Shown here in pieces: positions 10,306 to 19,321 of a DNA stretch of 64,000 bases (position 1 is the stretch's first letter; every line of letters starts with the position of its first letter). Under the pieces are notes generated by a model that searched no databases, had not been told where the DNA came from, and worked only from the letters and a program-made list of their open reading frames with translations. Position numbers and translations under genes: made by a program. The DNA lies in contig CM061235.1 in the NCBI GenBank assembly GCA_030848705.1, forward strand, positions 139,843,765 to 139,907,764, read 5' to 3'. The stretch is from Heracleum sosnowskyi (lineage: Eukaryota > Streptophyta > Magnoliopsida > Apiales > Apiaceae).

Positions 10306-10498
10306 AAACTAGGTTTACCTCAGTCTATCCTTCTTCAAGACTTACGCCTCCTGCTGCTCTACTACAGGTCTGACCTTTACTTCCACCGGATTTTATGTGT
10401 TCTATTGGGAATAGTGGGGGTGTTTTCTGGGTTTCAATATCTTTCTCTAAACCTATAGGGGGTTTTAGTTACTGTTTGTCATACAAGCTCTGATACCA
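10306..10498 (-). promoter_or_regulatory. Leader of unit B: tRNA-Met primer site, uORF, splice-donor motifs
   Basis: TGGTATCAGAGC lies at 10498-10487, complementary to the 3' end of plant initiator tRNA-Met. A single 5-codon uORF (MTNSN) is at 10482-10465. Two donor-like motifs follow: GTAAGT at 10345-10340 and AG|GTAAAC with GT at 10318. No other ATG precedes ORF1. Confidence 0.8.
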
Positions 10499-10825
10499 GG
10501 GGGGGGCGGAACGATAGGCTTTGTACAAGTATTACACTAAAACAAAGGCTATATAAAACAAAGGCTATAGAAAATAGTACCTTGAATATATTGCTAGAAT
10601 AGATAAAAGCTTAGAAAGTAGAGTTTCGGATGATTTCCGTGTACTCTGCAATCTATGAGATTACAAGCTATTTATAAGGGAATTTCTGAATTATTGCCGA
10701 GTGCTCATGGGGCCTCATCGTCACAATAATCAAGATTCCTTATCTACACGTTAAAGTAATAACGCGTATGAGTCATACTAAAAGACATAAAGACACACTT
10801 AGTGGGATATAAAGTAGCCACCCAC
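10499..10825 (-). repeat. 5' LTR-like terminal repeat of unit B
   Basis: 327 bp, a direct repeat of 3359-3685. It contains the promoter (TATAAATA at 10676-10669) and runs from the purine tract to the base before the primer site, as U3-R-U5 does in an LTR. It does not begin with TG or end with CA, and no integrase is encoded. Confidence 0.8.
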
Positions 10826-10826
10826 T

Positions 10827-10887
10827 GGGAACGAAGATATTCTCCAAAATATTGAAGCGCCAACAGGCATTGAAGAGATTACATAGG
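10827..10887 (+). other. 61-bp filler: + strand fragment of the polyprotein gene at the B/D junction
   Basis: Matches 20572-20632 of unit C (polyprotein residues about 419-439) in opposite orientation to both flanking units. Two mismatches lie near its right end: A to G at 10877 (silent) and C to T at 10884, which makes a Gln codon TAG. One untemplated T (10826) precedes it. This looks like templated filler DNA from end joining. It has no coding capacity of its own. Confidence 0.85.
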
Positions 10888-11402
10888 GGGGGGGGGCGGA
10901 ACGATAGGCTTTGTACAAGTATTACACTAAAACAAAGGCTATATAAAACAAAGGCTATAGAAAATAGTACCTTGAATATATTGCTAGAATAGATAAAAGC
11001 TTAGAAAGTAGAGTTTCGGGTGATTTCCGTGTACTCTGCAATCTATGAGATTACAAGCTATTTATAAGGGAATTTCTGAATTATTGCCGAGTGCTCATGG
11101 GGCCTCATCGTCACAATAATCAAGATTCCTTATCTACACGTTAAAGTAATAACGCGTATGAGTCATACTAAAAGACATAAAGACACACTTAGTGGGATAT
11201 AAAGTAGCCACCCACCCACTATCTTTACAAAAAGCAGATTTAACAAATCTGCTGACTCTTAATAAAACAAACAACTTTTAAAGATGCTATCTTATCTTTT
11301 TGAAAAAGTAGGATAGCTCTTTTGACGTTTGAGCCGACAAAGCCTGATGGACGGCTCCTTTCCATCTTTTATTGCTGACCGCACACGTATTGCTTCTAGA
11401 TT
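10888..11402 (-). promoter_or_regulatory. Intergenic region and 3' LTR-like repeat of unit D
   Basis: No gene. Purine tract at 11226-11208, TATAAATA at 11066-11059, predicted start near 11036. Carries the unit-specific base at 11020, inside the transcribed part of the repeat. It ends with the C-run, which in a reverse transcriptase product is the first DNA made from the tRNA primer. Confidence 0.75.
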
Positions 11403-11849
11403 TTACCAGTCCTTGGTTTGGTTTTTCAGAATTTCAACCTGGTCAAGGATAAAACTTAACCTGTTCACGTGATCTGTTCGGGTAGGTAATATTTCCTTAA
11501 TTCCTGGGTTTGAACTTCCTGATTTATACCAACTGAACTGTTCCTTCTGGATTAGTATTTGGTACCACTGGGCCAAGGCTTTTGAGGCCTGTTGGGCTGC
11601 CTTTTGTTCTTCTTGGGCTGCTTGAATTTGCATGTTGTAAGTCCTGTCGATTGAGATGGGCCTTCTGAGTGATTGAATAAGGTCTTCTTTATGGGCCATG
11701 ACAACTGGGCTTTGAACAATGCTTGGATCGTCTGATGGAGTTCTTCTAAATGGGTCGGCGAATCCTGGATTCCAGTTAGGTCTTGAGCCTCCTGGAGCGT
11801 CTCTTCTAGAATAATCAAATTCTGTTTCGTAACTTGGTCCACCTGACAT
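11403..11849 (-). CDS. 148-aa 3' overlapping ORF, unit D
   Basis: Intact and identical to the other copies (described at 24681-25127). Predicted splice acceptor at 11885-11863. Confidence 0.7.
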   Translation of the reverse strand: MSGGPSYETEFDYSRRDAPGGSRPNWNPGFADPFRRTPSDDPSIVQSPVVMAHKEDLIQSLRRPISIDRTYNMQIQAAQEEQKAAQQASKALAQWYQILIQKEQFSWYKSGSSNPGIKEILPTRTDHVNRLSFILDQVEILKNQTKDW

Positions 11850-14800
11850 TCTTCAGTATTATCTGCACAAAGAAACATAGTTAGTCTGGACAAATAATCA
11901 GCTAGAACATTATTCTTCCCATCAATGTGTTCGAACTCAATTTTTACGCCTGATCCTGTGATATAGTCAGTGAATCCCATCCACCTGACTCTTGAGGGTT
12001 TGTTATTACTAGACTTGTTGTAGAAAGAAATTATTGCTTGGCAATCAGTTCTGAGGGTGATTTCTTTCTTGTCTAAGTAATGGATCTTTAGAGCTTCCAT
12101 GGTCTCCATGCAGGCATATATCTCTGCATCAATTGTTGATTTTATAACTGGAAATTTTCCACTTGCGTATGCGCAAACTCTCTCAGTGCTCCTTGGATCT
12201 TTCTTCTTTGGCTTCCACTTGCACACTCCTCCCCATCCTTCCATACATCCATCGGTTTCTAAGATGATATGGCATTCTTCTGGTGCAATATCCAGGTCTG
12301 GGAGGTTTTTTACTTGTTCCTGGACTTGTCTGACTAGCTTCCAGTCAGATTCTTTCATGCGTTTGTCACCATGGGGGCTGGTTTTTGTATAAAGAGGTCC
12401 CAATGTTCTTCCTAAGTTTGGAATATAACTTCGTGCGTAATTTAGCACGCCCAGCCATGACCTTAGTCCCTTCTTTTCCTTTAGCTGATCATCTGTGACA
12501 GCGATGATCCTCTTGATTATGTGAGGTTGCAGTTTAATCTTCTTCTTTCCAATTATAGCGCCTAGGAATTCAACTTCGTTGACCGCTATCTTCATCTTTG
12601 TTGGTGATAAGATTAATCCATGCTTTTCACAAATCTGAAGCATTTTTGATAAATGCTTAGCATGTTCTTCTTCATTCTTTGAGAAAACCAGTATATCATC
12701 AATATATACTGATATGAATTCTTCAGTGCCTTTGAAGCAATGATCCATCTTTCTTTGGAATACTGCTGGTGCATTTTTCAATCCAAAGGGCATTACCAGC
12801 CACTCATATAGTCCTCCTGGAACTATGAAGGCTGTCCAGGGGATGCTTTCTTCAGTCATTGCTACCTGGTGAAATCCACTTTTCAGATCAAACTTTGAGT
12901 AGATTTGACTATTACCAATTCTTTTGATAATAGTATTAATTCCTGGGAGGCTGTATTGATCCTTATGGGTGTTGTCATTCAAGGTCCTGTAATTAAAGAC
13001 CATTCTTTCTTTTCCTTTTACTTCTCTCCCTGTTTTTGGATCAATCGTTGTTCCTGAGCTGACAATCATGGCCATTGTTCTGTGCCTGCTATTGCTTTTT
13101 CTTATTACACCTAGCTCTAGTAGTGCATCTATGTGTTTTTTGAATGTCTGCTCCATTGCTGGTGTAACATGCTTCAGAGGTTTATCCTGTATAAAAACAT
13201 CAGGGTTTATGATTTCTAAATGACATTGAACCTGATTATTCTGCCAGTGCCTCAGAGGATCTTCTCCTATGTATCCCATTTGCTGAAGCCTTTCCAATAA
13301 AGGATTAAACCTTTTCTTGAAGTTCGGACTTCCTGTCCCCATATTGAAGTATATAGCTTCCTGAATTGTCTGAAATTCCTCATAATCCATGTCGAGTTCT
13401 TGGATTGCTTTTGTTGTGAAGCTTACTTCTGGTTGTGTGTTTATTGTAGTCAGATTTTTGTAGAAGGTTACTGTGTTTCCTTCAATCCTGACTCCTCCTT
13501 TCATCGATCTTATGAAGTTGCAACCAATGATCATTTGGATACCATCCTTTAGCTGCATATCCATGCTGTAGGTAAAGGGGATTCTGAATTTGTTTTCCCC
13601 AATCTTCATATCTCCATCTTTCATTTTCAGCCTGGTTTCCTGTCGCGAGTTGATGCCTGTTATCACCACGTTGTAATTAAGGCCTTCAACAGCTTCTTTT
13701 GGGATGGCATTACTGTCTACACAGCATACTGATGCTCCTGTATCTATAATTGCTCGAACATCAAACGCTGGAGCTCCTGGGATATCAAAAGATACCATAC
13801 AGTTGAACAATTTATTGATTATTGTTCTTGGTGCCACCAATTTTTCTGTTCCTGCATTCTTTACCATTGCTTCTTCCATTATTACCAAGAAGCTTTCTTC
13901 TTCTACTGCAAGTTCATTTGCATAAGGAATCCTTTCATTGGACGAGCTCATCTGTCCTTTTTGCTTTAAGTCGACCAGGTCTTCCATCATTCTTTGATCA
14001 AGGTTCTGTTGTAGTCGACCATTCTCTGCTAACAAATACGTAATGTATTTTAGTAGCTCTTGGACCAACTGATCCATGCTGTGCGGCATTATATGGCCAG
14101 GGGGTTTAGGGCTGACTTCTTTATTAAATTGATGCCTCGCACACATAGGGCAAGCCGTAACTTCGCATGATGAACAGTGAATTCTCATTCGCTCATTTGT
14201 TGGGAGTTTGCATATCGTACATGCAGTTACTACTTCTCCAGTAATCGCTTGATTCTCTTCCCATTCATGCTTGCATTCTTCTTGCTGTGGGGGTAATTTT
14301 ACCTTATGCCTCCATGAAGGTTGGGTTGCTACTGCCTGCATCATGAAAATTCCTTCCTCTCCTGGTATATCCATTAATGCTTTCCTTACTTCATTGCTTA
14401 CCTCCAATCCTTCTCCTTCCGAGATAGAGCATATTGCATCACTATCTGGTTCATTCATATCAACTGACATTATATCCCAGTCATCTGGAATATTTAGTTG
14501 TTCCACTATAGTTGCCCTTGCTACGTTTGCTCTTTCCTTTGGACAATCCCTGGCAAAGTGATTTGGCTCCCCACATATATAGCATTTGCACCTTATGTTT
14601 CTGTCCTTATTCTTGGTTTTGAATACTCGGACATGAGAACTATGTGGTTTTCCTTGATATGTCTTTGCCTTCCTTAATCCGTACCTTTTTCTTGGATTTT
14701 GGTAGTATCCTGGCATCGGGATTTTACTGCAGAAAGATAAATCCTTTAAGCTTCTCTGTAATGCTGCCTTTTGACATAATTCTGCTAAGTATTGGTAAGC

Positions 14801-17212
14801 AAAATGTATGCGTGGTATGACCGCAACTCTTGCTCCTGGATATTTCTCATCAAAAGCTTTTTCTAGTTCCTTTCCAATCAATGGGGGCATCTTTCTGAAT
14901 AGCTTTTCCGATAATTCTGCACTTATATACATCCTTCCGGATTTTGCTGCCAGTGTCTTGTAATCATTTAGATAATCGAAGACATCCTTCATATTATCGC
15001 ATGTAAGCCTTTCTAATTCGAGATAGGCTTTATCTTGCTCCACGGTGGATCCCTGAAAAGGGTCCTCCAGTAATATCATCCTTCTTACCTGAGAGGTAAT
15101 GTTCTGGGGATCATCTGCTACGTTGATTAGTGCCTCGTAATCCTCAGGATACATCATTCTCCATTGTATCCACATCTTCTTCTCTGTTTCTCCTAGAAGG
15201 TTTTCCGTAAACACCACCTTGCTCCTATTACTTTCCCATGTCTTCTCATTGAGCAAATTGAGTGTGATTGATTCCCATCTAGATATTACGTCACTGTACA
15301 TTCCTATGTCGTTAGGTAATGTAAGCATTACTCCTGTTCTTGCTTGTGCGGGAGGTAACGTCCAGTTTTCATCAGGAAGCCTTTTTCCGAATCTTTGAAC
15401 AGTAGATCTTATTTCATCAACTTGCATTTTTGGCTGATCCTGATTCTGTCTTGCAGGGGGATAGTTTCCTGGTCCCATCACTGCATCTTTTGGTAACCTG
15501 TATGTTGAGGATGATTCTCCCGTTACTCCTGAATATACCCTTTCTTTGAGTTTCCTCAACTTTGGGTATTCAAAATCACCTTCAACTTTTTCTTCACTGA
15601 GCCCCATTGCTATGACCTCTTGGTCTGTGCTATCATCTTCACTGTTATATCTGAGGTAAGGCCATCGATAAATTCCAGCCTTTTCTTCTGGGTAAATTCT
15701 GCTACTTCTTTCTGTAAGCAACTTCGTTCCCTTTAGTGGGGCTTCTTCTTCATCTTCAGAATCATCCCATCTGATTTCCGGTTCTTCTTTTTCTAAGTCA
15801 GAATCTAGTTTTTGCATCACATATTGAGTAACCGATTCTGCTACTTCTTCTCCAATGACTTCTTGTTCTAAATCTGCGATTACATAGTCCACTGTGGCCT
15901 GTGTAATTTCTTCAATGCCTGTTGGCGCTTCAATATTTTGGAGAATATCTTCGTTCCCTTCTTCTTGAGAAAAGGAGTATAAATCCTTATACTCAGTTGT
16001 TGGAAACCGGGGTAAATTTGCAAGATATTGGAGATATTCCAATTCTTCATCCTCCTTATCTGATTCTTCCTGATCTCCGCATATTATGGGGTAAGTGACG
16101 TCATCATCATCTTCATCAGATTCCCATCCTGTAGGAACTATCTCCTCTAGTGGGATGTGTGCATGCGGGCTTGGACTGTACCTTACATAATAGTCATATT
16201 TTCCACTTGGTTCTCCCAAGGTGTCCCAAACTTCTTCGGATTGTGCCACTGCTATCATTTCTTCCTCATCATCTGTGTCTACTATGGTTGACATTCTTGG
16301 AGGTTCTCTATGATAGTTTCTGAAACTCAAAGCTATTGAGCTATCAGATCTTGATCTTGTGAGTACTTGTTGTGGGACTGATGTTGTAGAATCTGCACTT
16401 GGTTGCAGAATCCATTGTTGTCCTTGAAGTTCTTCTATTCCTCTATTTTCTCCAGGTACTGCCATAATTCCATTACTGGCCAGGTACTCTATTGCACTTC
16501 TGACGTTGTATCTGAATCCAGTGTGGCTTTCATTAGTTAATCTTCCAACCAAAGATCTGGTTAGTAGAAGATTACTTTCTCCTCGCCAATCTTCATATCC
16601 TCTAGTCTGTATTGCCAGCTGTATGTGATTGTAGAAGTCATGAATACTTAGGGTGAATCCTGGCACTATGTAGACTAGCTGTGATCCTGTTGTTAGGTCA
16701 ACTTCCATTGTTCCTAGGATTGACCTCTCATCTCTTAGTCTTGTATCTCTTAGAACAACTAAGGCATTTGTGCCAATATTTGTTCTATGAAGGGCCTGTA
16801 CTCTTACCATTATGAGTCCCATATGGATATGCTGCAATCCTTCCCTTCTAAGTGCCGCATAACTTTGCTGGTTAATAAATCTCCTATTAACTTGGGCACC
16901 ATCCCCAGCGCATAATATTCTTTCCTCCATGTAGTGTTGGTACACTCTTCTCATCCTAGATGTGGACCAGGTGTCCTCATATAGGGTTTCTGCTGGTACA
17001 AGACTTGCTCTTCTGTTTTGAGATATCTGCAGCTCGTCCTCCGGATTTAATTGTCTTTCCAGAGATCGCCTGTAGCCATTTCTCCATGCTTGTGGCATTC
17101 TTCTTTGGACTTCGTACCGCATCCTTGCAGTATTTCTGTAACTCCGTATTTGATCCTGTTGTGTAGGGGATCCTTCTTGAATGGTCTCAGTGATGCTTGG
17201 TCTAGGCATCAT
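11552..17212 (-). CDS. Viral polyprotein, complete, unit D
   Basis: 1886 codons, all domains present as in unit C. It differs from unit B by a silent change (Val GTG to GTA, + strand position 13019) and from unit C by His at residue 857. No disabling lesion is visible. It has an undamaged promoter repeat and primer site upstream. Confidence 0.96.
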   Translation of the reverse strand: MMPRPSITETIQEGSPTQQDQIRSYRNTARMRYEVQRRMPQAWRNGYRRSLERQLNPEDELQISQNRRASLVPAETLYEDTWSTSRMRRVYQHYMEERILCAGDGAQVNRRFINQQSYAALRREGLQHIHMGLIMVRVQALHRTNIGTNALVVLRDTRLRDERSILGTMEVDLTTGSQLVYIVPGFTLSIHDFYNHIQLAIQTRGYEDWRGESNLLLTRSLVGRLTNESHTGFRYNVRSAIEYLASNGIMAVPGENRGIEELQGQQWILQPSADSTTSVPQQVLTRSRSDSSIALSFRNYHREPPRMSTIVDTDDEEEMIAVAQSEEVWDTLGEPSGKYDYYVRYSPSPHAHIPLEEIVPTGWESDEDDDDVTYPIICGDQEESDKEDEELEYLQYLANLPRFPTTEYKDLYSFSQEEGNEDILQNIEAPTGIEEITQATVDYVIADLEQEVIGEEVAESVTQYVMQKLDSDLEKEEPEIRWDDSEDEEEAPLKGTKLLTERSSRIYPEEKAGIYRWPYLRYNSEDDSTDQEVIAMGLSEEKVEGDFEYPKLRKLKERVYSGVTGESSSTYRLPKDAVMGPGNYPPARQNQDQPKMQVDEIRSTVQRFGKRLPDENWTLPPAQARTGVMLTLPNDIGMYSDVISRWESITLNLLNEKTWESNRSKVVFTENLLGETEKKMWIQWRMMYPEDYEALINVADDPQNITSQVRRMILLEDPFQGSTVEQDKAYLELERLTCDNMKDVFDYLNDYKTLAAKSGRMYISAELSEKLFRKMPPLIGKELEKAFDEKYPGARVAVIPRIHFAYQYLAELCQKAALQRSLKDLSFCSKIPMPGYYQNPRKRYGLRKAKTYQGKPHSSHVRVFKTKNKDRNIRCKCYICGEPNHFARDCPKERANVARATIVEQLNIPDDWDIMSVDMNEPDSDAICSISEGEGLEVSNEVRKALMDIPGEEGIFMMQAVATQPSWRHKVKLPPQQEECKHEWEENQAITGEVVTACTICKLPTNERMRIHCSSCEVTACPMCARHQFNKEVSPKPPGHIMPHSMDQLVQELLKYITYLLAENGRLQQNLDQRMMEDLVDLKQKGQMSSSNERIPYANELAVEEESFLVIMEEAMVKNAGTEKLVAPRTIINKLFNCMVSFDIPGAPAFDVRAIIDTGASVCCVDSNAIPKEAVEGLNYNVVITGINSRQETRLKMKDGDMKIGENKFRIPFTYSMDMQLKDGIQMIIGCNFIRSMKGGVRIEGNTVTFYKNLTTINTQPEVSFTTKAIQELDMDYEEFQTIQEAIYFNMGTGSPNFKKRFNPLLERLQQMGYIGEDPLRHWQNNQVQCHLEIINPDVFIQDKPLKHVTPAMEQTFKKHIDALLELGVIRKSNSRHRTMAMIVSSGTTIDPKTGREVKGKERMVFNYRTLNDNTHKDQYSLPGINTIIKRIGNSQIYSKFDLKSGFHQVAMTEESIPWTAFIVPGGLYEWLVMPFGLKNAPAVFQRKMDHCFKGTEEFISVYIDDILVFSKNEEEHAKHLSKMLQICEKHGLILSPTKMKIAVNEVEFLGAIIGKKKIKLQPHIIKRIIAVTDDQLKEKKGLRSWLGVLNYARSYIPNLGRTLGPLYTKTSPHGDKRMKESDWKLVRQVQEQVKNLPDLDIAPEECHIILETDGCMEGWGGVCKWKPKKKDPRSTERVCAYASGKFPVIKSTIDAEIYACMETMEALKIHYLDKKEITLRTDCQAIISFYNKSSNNKPSRVRWMGFTDYITGSGVKIEFEHIDGKNNVLADYLSRLTMFLCADNTEECQVDQVTKQNLIILEETLQEAQDLTGIQDSPTHLEELHQTIQALFKAQLSWPIKKTLFNHSEGPSQSTGLTTCKFKQPKKNKRQPNRPQKPWPSGTKY

Positions 17213-17835
17213 TTCTCTGACTTTTTAATCTCTTGCTTGAGAATTTCCAAAGGATCTTGAAATACGTGAAAGGGTCCTTTCTTTCTTTTTGGTATCACTG
17301 GTTCTCCTAGAGAGACTTTGTCCAGTCTTTCCGTTAAATCTTTCAAGGCTCCTTCAAAGTTAGCAGGGACCTCCTTTCCCTTACTAAGGCTGGCTCTTAG
17401 GAGTCTTATATTCTGAGAGCAGTCCTCCAGATGCTCGTTGGTTTTTACCAGGAGTTGGATAATTGTGTTATTTTGTTTGATAATTGCCGAGCTTAACGAA
17501 GCTGGCCCTCCTGTTTTCTGGATCTGTGTGGGCTTTACAAATCCTTGTGATGGTGATTCAAGACTTTCTGTTGCCTTTAGAGCGTCTCTGTATTCTGAAC
17601 TTTCAGCTGTTTGTGTCCAGCTGCTCATGAAGCTTATGAAAACCTTTAGGGTCTGGCTTGAAACTTCTTGCTTCTCCTCTAAAACTTGCCGTTCAAACTC
17701 TATTAACTGGATAGCTAGTAGGCTGTTGGTTATTTGATGCTTTGTAACTTTGGGTTTATTGGCTAGGCTTAGATACTCGATATTGATTGTTGGTTCGTAC
17801 CACCTTTGTGATGACCTTTCCCAGTTTTCTGACAT
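17209..17835 (-). CDS. ORF1 protein (208 aa), unit D
   Basis: Intact and identical to unit C ORF1. The stop overlaps the polyprotein ATG by four bases, as in the other complete copies. Confidence 0.9.
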   Translation of the reverse strand: MSENWERSSQRWYEPTINIEYLSLANKPKVTKHQITNSLLAIQLIEFERQVLEEKQEVSSQTLKVFISFMSSWTQTAESSEYRDALKATESLESPSQGFVKPTQIQKTGGPASLSSAIIKQNNTIIQLLVKTNEHLEDCSQNIRLLRASLSKGKEVPANFEGALKDLTERLDKVSLGEPVIPKRKKGPFHVFQDPLEILKQEIKKSEK

Positions 17836-18028
17836 AAACTAGGTTTACCTCAGTCTATCCTTCTTCAAGACTTACGCCTCCTGCTGCTCTACTACAGGTC
17901 TGACCTTTACTTCCACCGGATTTTATGTGTTCTATTGGGAATAGTGGGGGTGTTTTCTGGGTTTCAATATCTTTCTCTAAACCTATAGGGGGTTTTAGTT
18001 ACTGTTTGTCATACAAGCTCTGATACCA
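17836..18028 (-). promoter_or_regulatory. Leader of unit D: primer site, uORF, splice-donor motifs
   Basis: Primer site at 18028-18017, 5-codon uORF at 18012-17995, donor-like GT at 17875 and 17848. Confidence 0.8.
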
Positions 18029-18353
18029 GGGGGGGGCGGAACGATAGGCTTTGTACAAGTATTACACTAAAACAAAGGCTATATAAAACAAAGGCTATAG
18101 AAAATAGTACCTTGAATATATTGCTAGAATAGATAAAAGCTTAGAAAGTAGAGTTTCGGGTGATTTCCGTGTACTCTGCAATCTATGAGATTACAAGCTA
18201 TTTATAAGGGAATTTCTGAATTATTGCCGAGTGCTCATGGGGCCTCATCGTCACAATAATCAAGATTCCTTATCTACACGTTAAAGTAATAACGCGTATG
18301 AGTCATACTAAAAGACATAAAGACACACTTAGTGGGATATAAAGTAGCCACCC
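18029..18353 (-). repeat. 5' LTR-like terminal repeat of unit D
   Basis: 325 bp with TATAAATA at 18206-18199. Shares the private G (18160) with its partner repeat (11020). It ends in the purine tract only two to three bases from the corresponding ends of B, H and J. Confidence 0.82.
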
Positions 18354-18694
18354 GAGTACACGGAAATCATCCGAAACTCTACTTTCTAAGCTTTTATCTA
18401 TTCTAGCAATATATTCAAGGTACTATTTTCTATAGCCTTTGTTTTATATAGCCTTTGTTTTAGTGTAATACTTGTACAAAGCCTATCGTTCCGCCCCCCC
18501 CTGGTATCAGAGCTTGTATGACAAACAGTAACTAAAACCCCCTATAGGTTTAGAGAAAGATATTGAAACCCAGAAAACACCCCCACTATTCCCAATAGAA
18601 CACATAAAATCCGGTGGAAGTAAAGGTCAGACCTGTAGTAGAGCAGCAGGAGGCGTAAGTCTTGAAGAAGGATAGACTGAGGTAAACCTAGTTT
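18354..18694 (+). promoter_or_regulatory. Leader of unit C: primer site, single uORF, splice-donor motifs
   Basis: 341 nt from the predicted RNA start to ORF1. Two tandem 16-bp repeats (18431-18462), an 8-base C-run (18494-18501) and the tRNA-Met primer site TGGTATCAGAGC (18502-18513) come first. The only upstream ATG opens a 5-codon uORF (18518-18535, MTNSN). GTAAGT (18655-18660), a perfect match to the U1-paired hexamer, and GAG|GTAAAC (GT at 18682) are candidate splice donors upstream of the ORF1 ATG. The uORF next to the primer site may act in ribosome shunting or reinitiation as in other caulimovirids; that is inference. Confidence 0.78.
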
Positions 18695-19321
18695 ATGTCA
18701 GAAAACTGGGAAAGGTCATCACAAAGGTGGTACGAACCAACAATCAATATCGAGTATCTAAGCCTAGCCAATAAACCCAAAGTTACAAAGCATCAAATAA
18801 CCAACAGCCTACTAGCTATCCAGTTAATAGAGTTTGAACGGCAAGTTTTAGAGGAGAAGCAAGAAGTTTCAAGCCAGACCCTAAAGGTTTTCATAAGCTT
18901 CATGAGCAGCTGGACACAAACAGCTGAAAGTTCAGAATACAGAGACGCTCTAAAGGCAACAGAAAGTCTTGAATCACCATCACAAGGATTTGTAAAGCCC
19001 ACACAGATCCAGAAAACAGGAGGGCCAGCTTCGTTAAGCTCGGCAATTATCAAACAAAATAACACAATTATCCAACTCCTGGTAAAAACCAACGAGCATC
19101 TGGAGGACTGCTCTCAGAATATAAGACTCCTAAGAGCCAGCCTTAGTAAGGGAAAGGAGGTCCCTGCTAACTTTGAAGGAGCCTTGAAAGATTTAACGGA
19201 AAGACTGGACAAAGTCTCTCTAGGAGAACCAGTGATACCAAAAAGAAAGAAAGGACCCTTTCACGTATTTCAAGATCCTTTGGAAATTCTCAAGCAAGAG
19301 ATTAAAAAGTCAGAGAAATGA
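18695..19321 (+). CDS. ORF1 protein (208 aa), badnavirus ORF1-like, unit C
   Basis: First viral gene. N-terminal part rich in aromatic and polar residues (W5, W12, Y13, Y21); long helical stretches at about residues 38-75 and 115-155 with spaced Leu/Ile, compatible with coiled coil; a basic PKRKKG patch at about 181-186 and a charged Lys-rich end. No signal peptide, membrane segment or enzyme motif. Position and size (about 24 kDa) fit the badnavirus ORF1 family, thought to be virion-associated or involved in assembly; the function is not firmly known. The ATG has a weak context (T at -3). Over 623 bases the only other ATG is in frame (Met70), and the polyprotein ATG overlaps the stop, so downstream translation by leaky scanning is likely. 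No separate ORF2 lies between the two genes. Confidence 0.9.
   Translation: MSENWERSSQRWYEPTINIEYLSLANKPKVTKHQITNSLLAIQLIEFERQVLEEKQEVSSQTLKVFISFMSSWTQTAESSEYRDALKATESLESPSQGFVKPTQIQKTGGPASLSSAIIKQNNTIIQLLVKTNEHLEDCSQNIRLLRASLSKGKEVPANFEGALKDLTERLDKVSLGEPVIPKRKKGPFHVFQDPLEILKQEIKKSEK

Larger units (their letters stand above)
3353..10825 (-). mobile_element. Viral unit B: complete, terminally redundant copy (7.47 kb)
   Basis: In virus sense it begins at 10825 (GTGGGTGGCTAC, in the purine tract) and passes the promoter, primer site (10498-10487), ORF1, polyprotein and 148-codon ORF. It then runs through a second copy of the promoter region and ends at 3353, six bases into a second primer site (TGGTAT). 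The two repeats, 10499-10825 and 3359-3685, are exactly 7,140 bases apart. All ORFs are open. The right end abuts one unmatched T (10826) and a 61-bp filler; the left end is the tail-to-tail junction with unit A. Confidence 0.93.
10888..18353 (-). mobile_element. Viral unit D: complete, terminally redundant copy (7.47 kb)
   Basis: Virus-sense start at 18353 (GGGTGGCTAC) and end in the C-run before the primer site (G-run on +). The run on + is 11 G, made of 8 from the unit, two shared with the filler and one extra. Repeats 18029-18353 and 10889-11213 are 7,140 bases apart. Both carry a change not seen in other copies: G at 18160 and G at 11020 (T to C in virus sense). A silent G to A in the polyprotein is at 13019. 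It abuts unit C head-to-head with no shared bases. Confidence 0.93.

Noticed and set aside
10827..10887. Filler fragment as a small gene or regulatory insert
   Set aside because: It is a piece of the polyprotein gene without start, with a stop, in a junction between two unit ends; end-joining filler explains it.
18029..18501. Classical LTR retrotransposon (Ty1/copia or Ty3/gypsy)
   Set aside because: No integrase domain, no TG...CA ends, no target-site duplication, and movement-protein and badnavirus-specific Cys motifs are present. The repeats are LTR-like only in layout.
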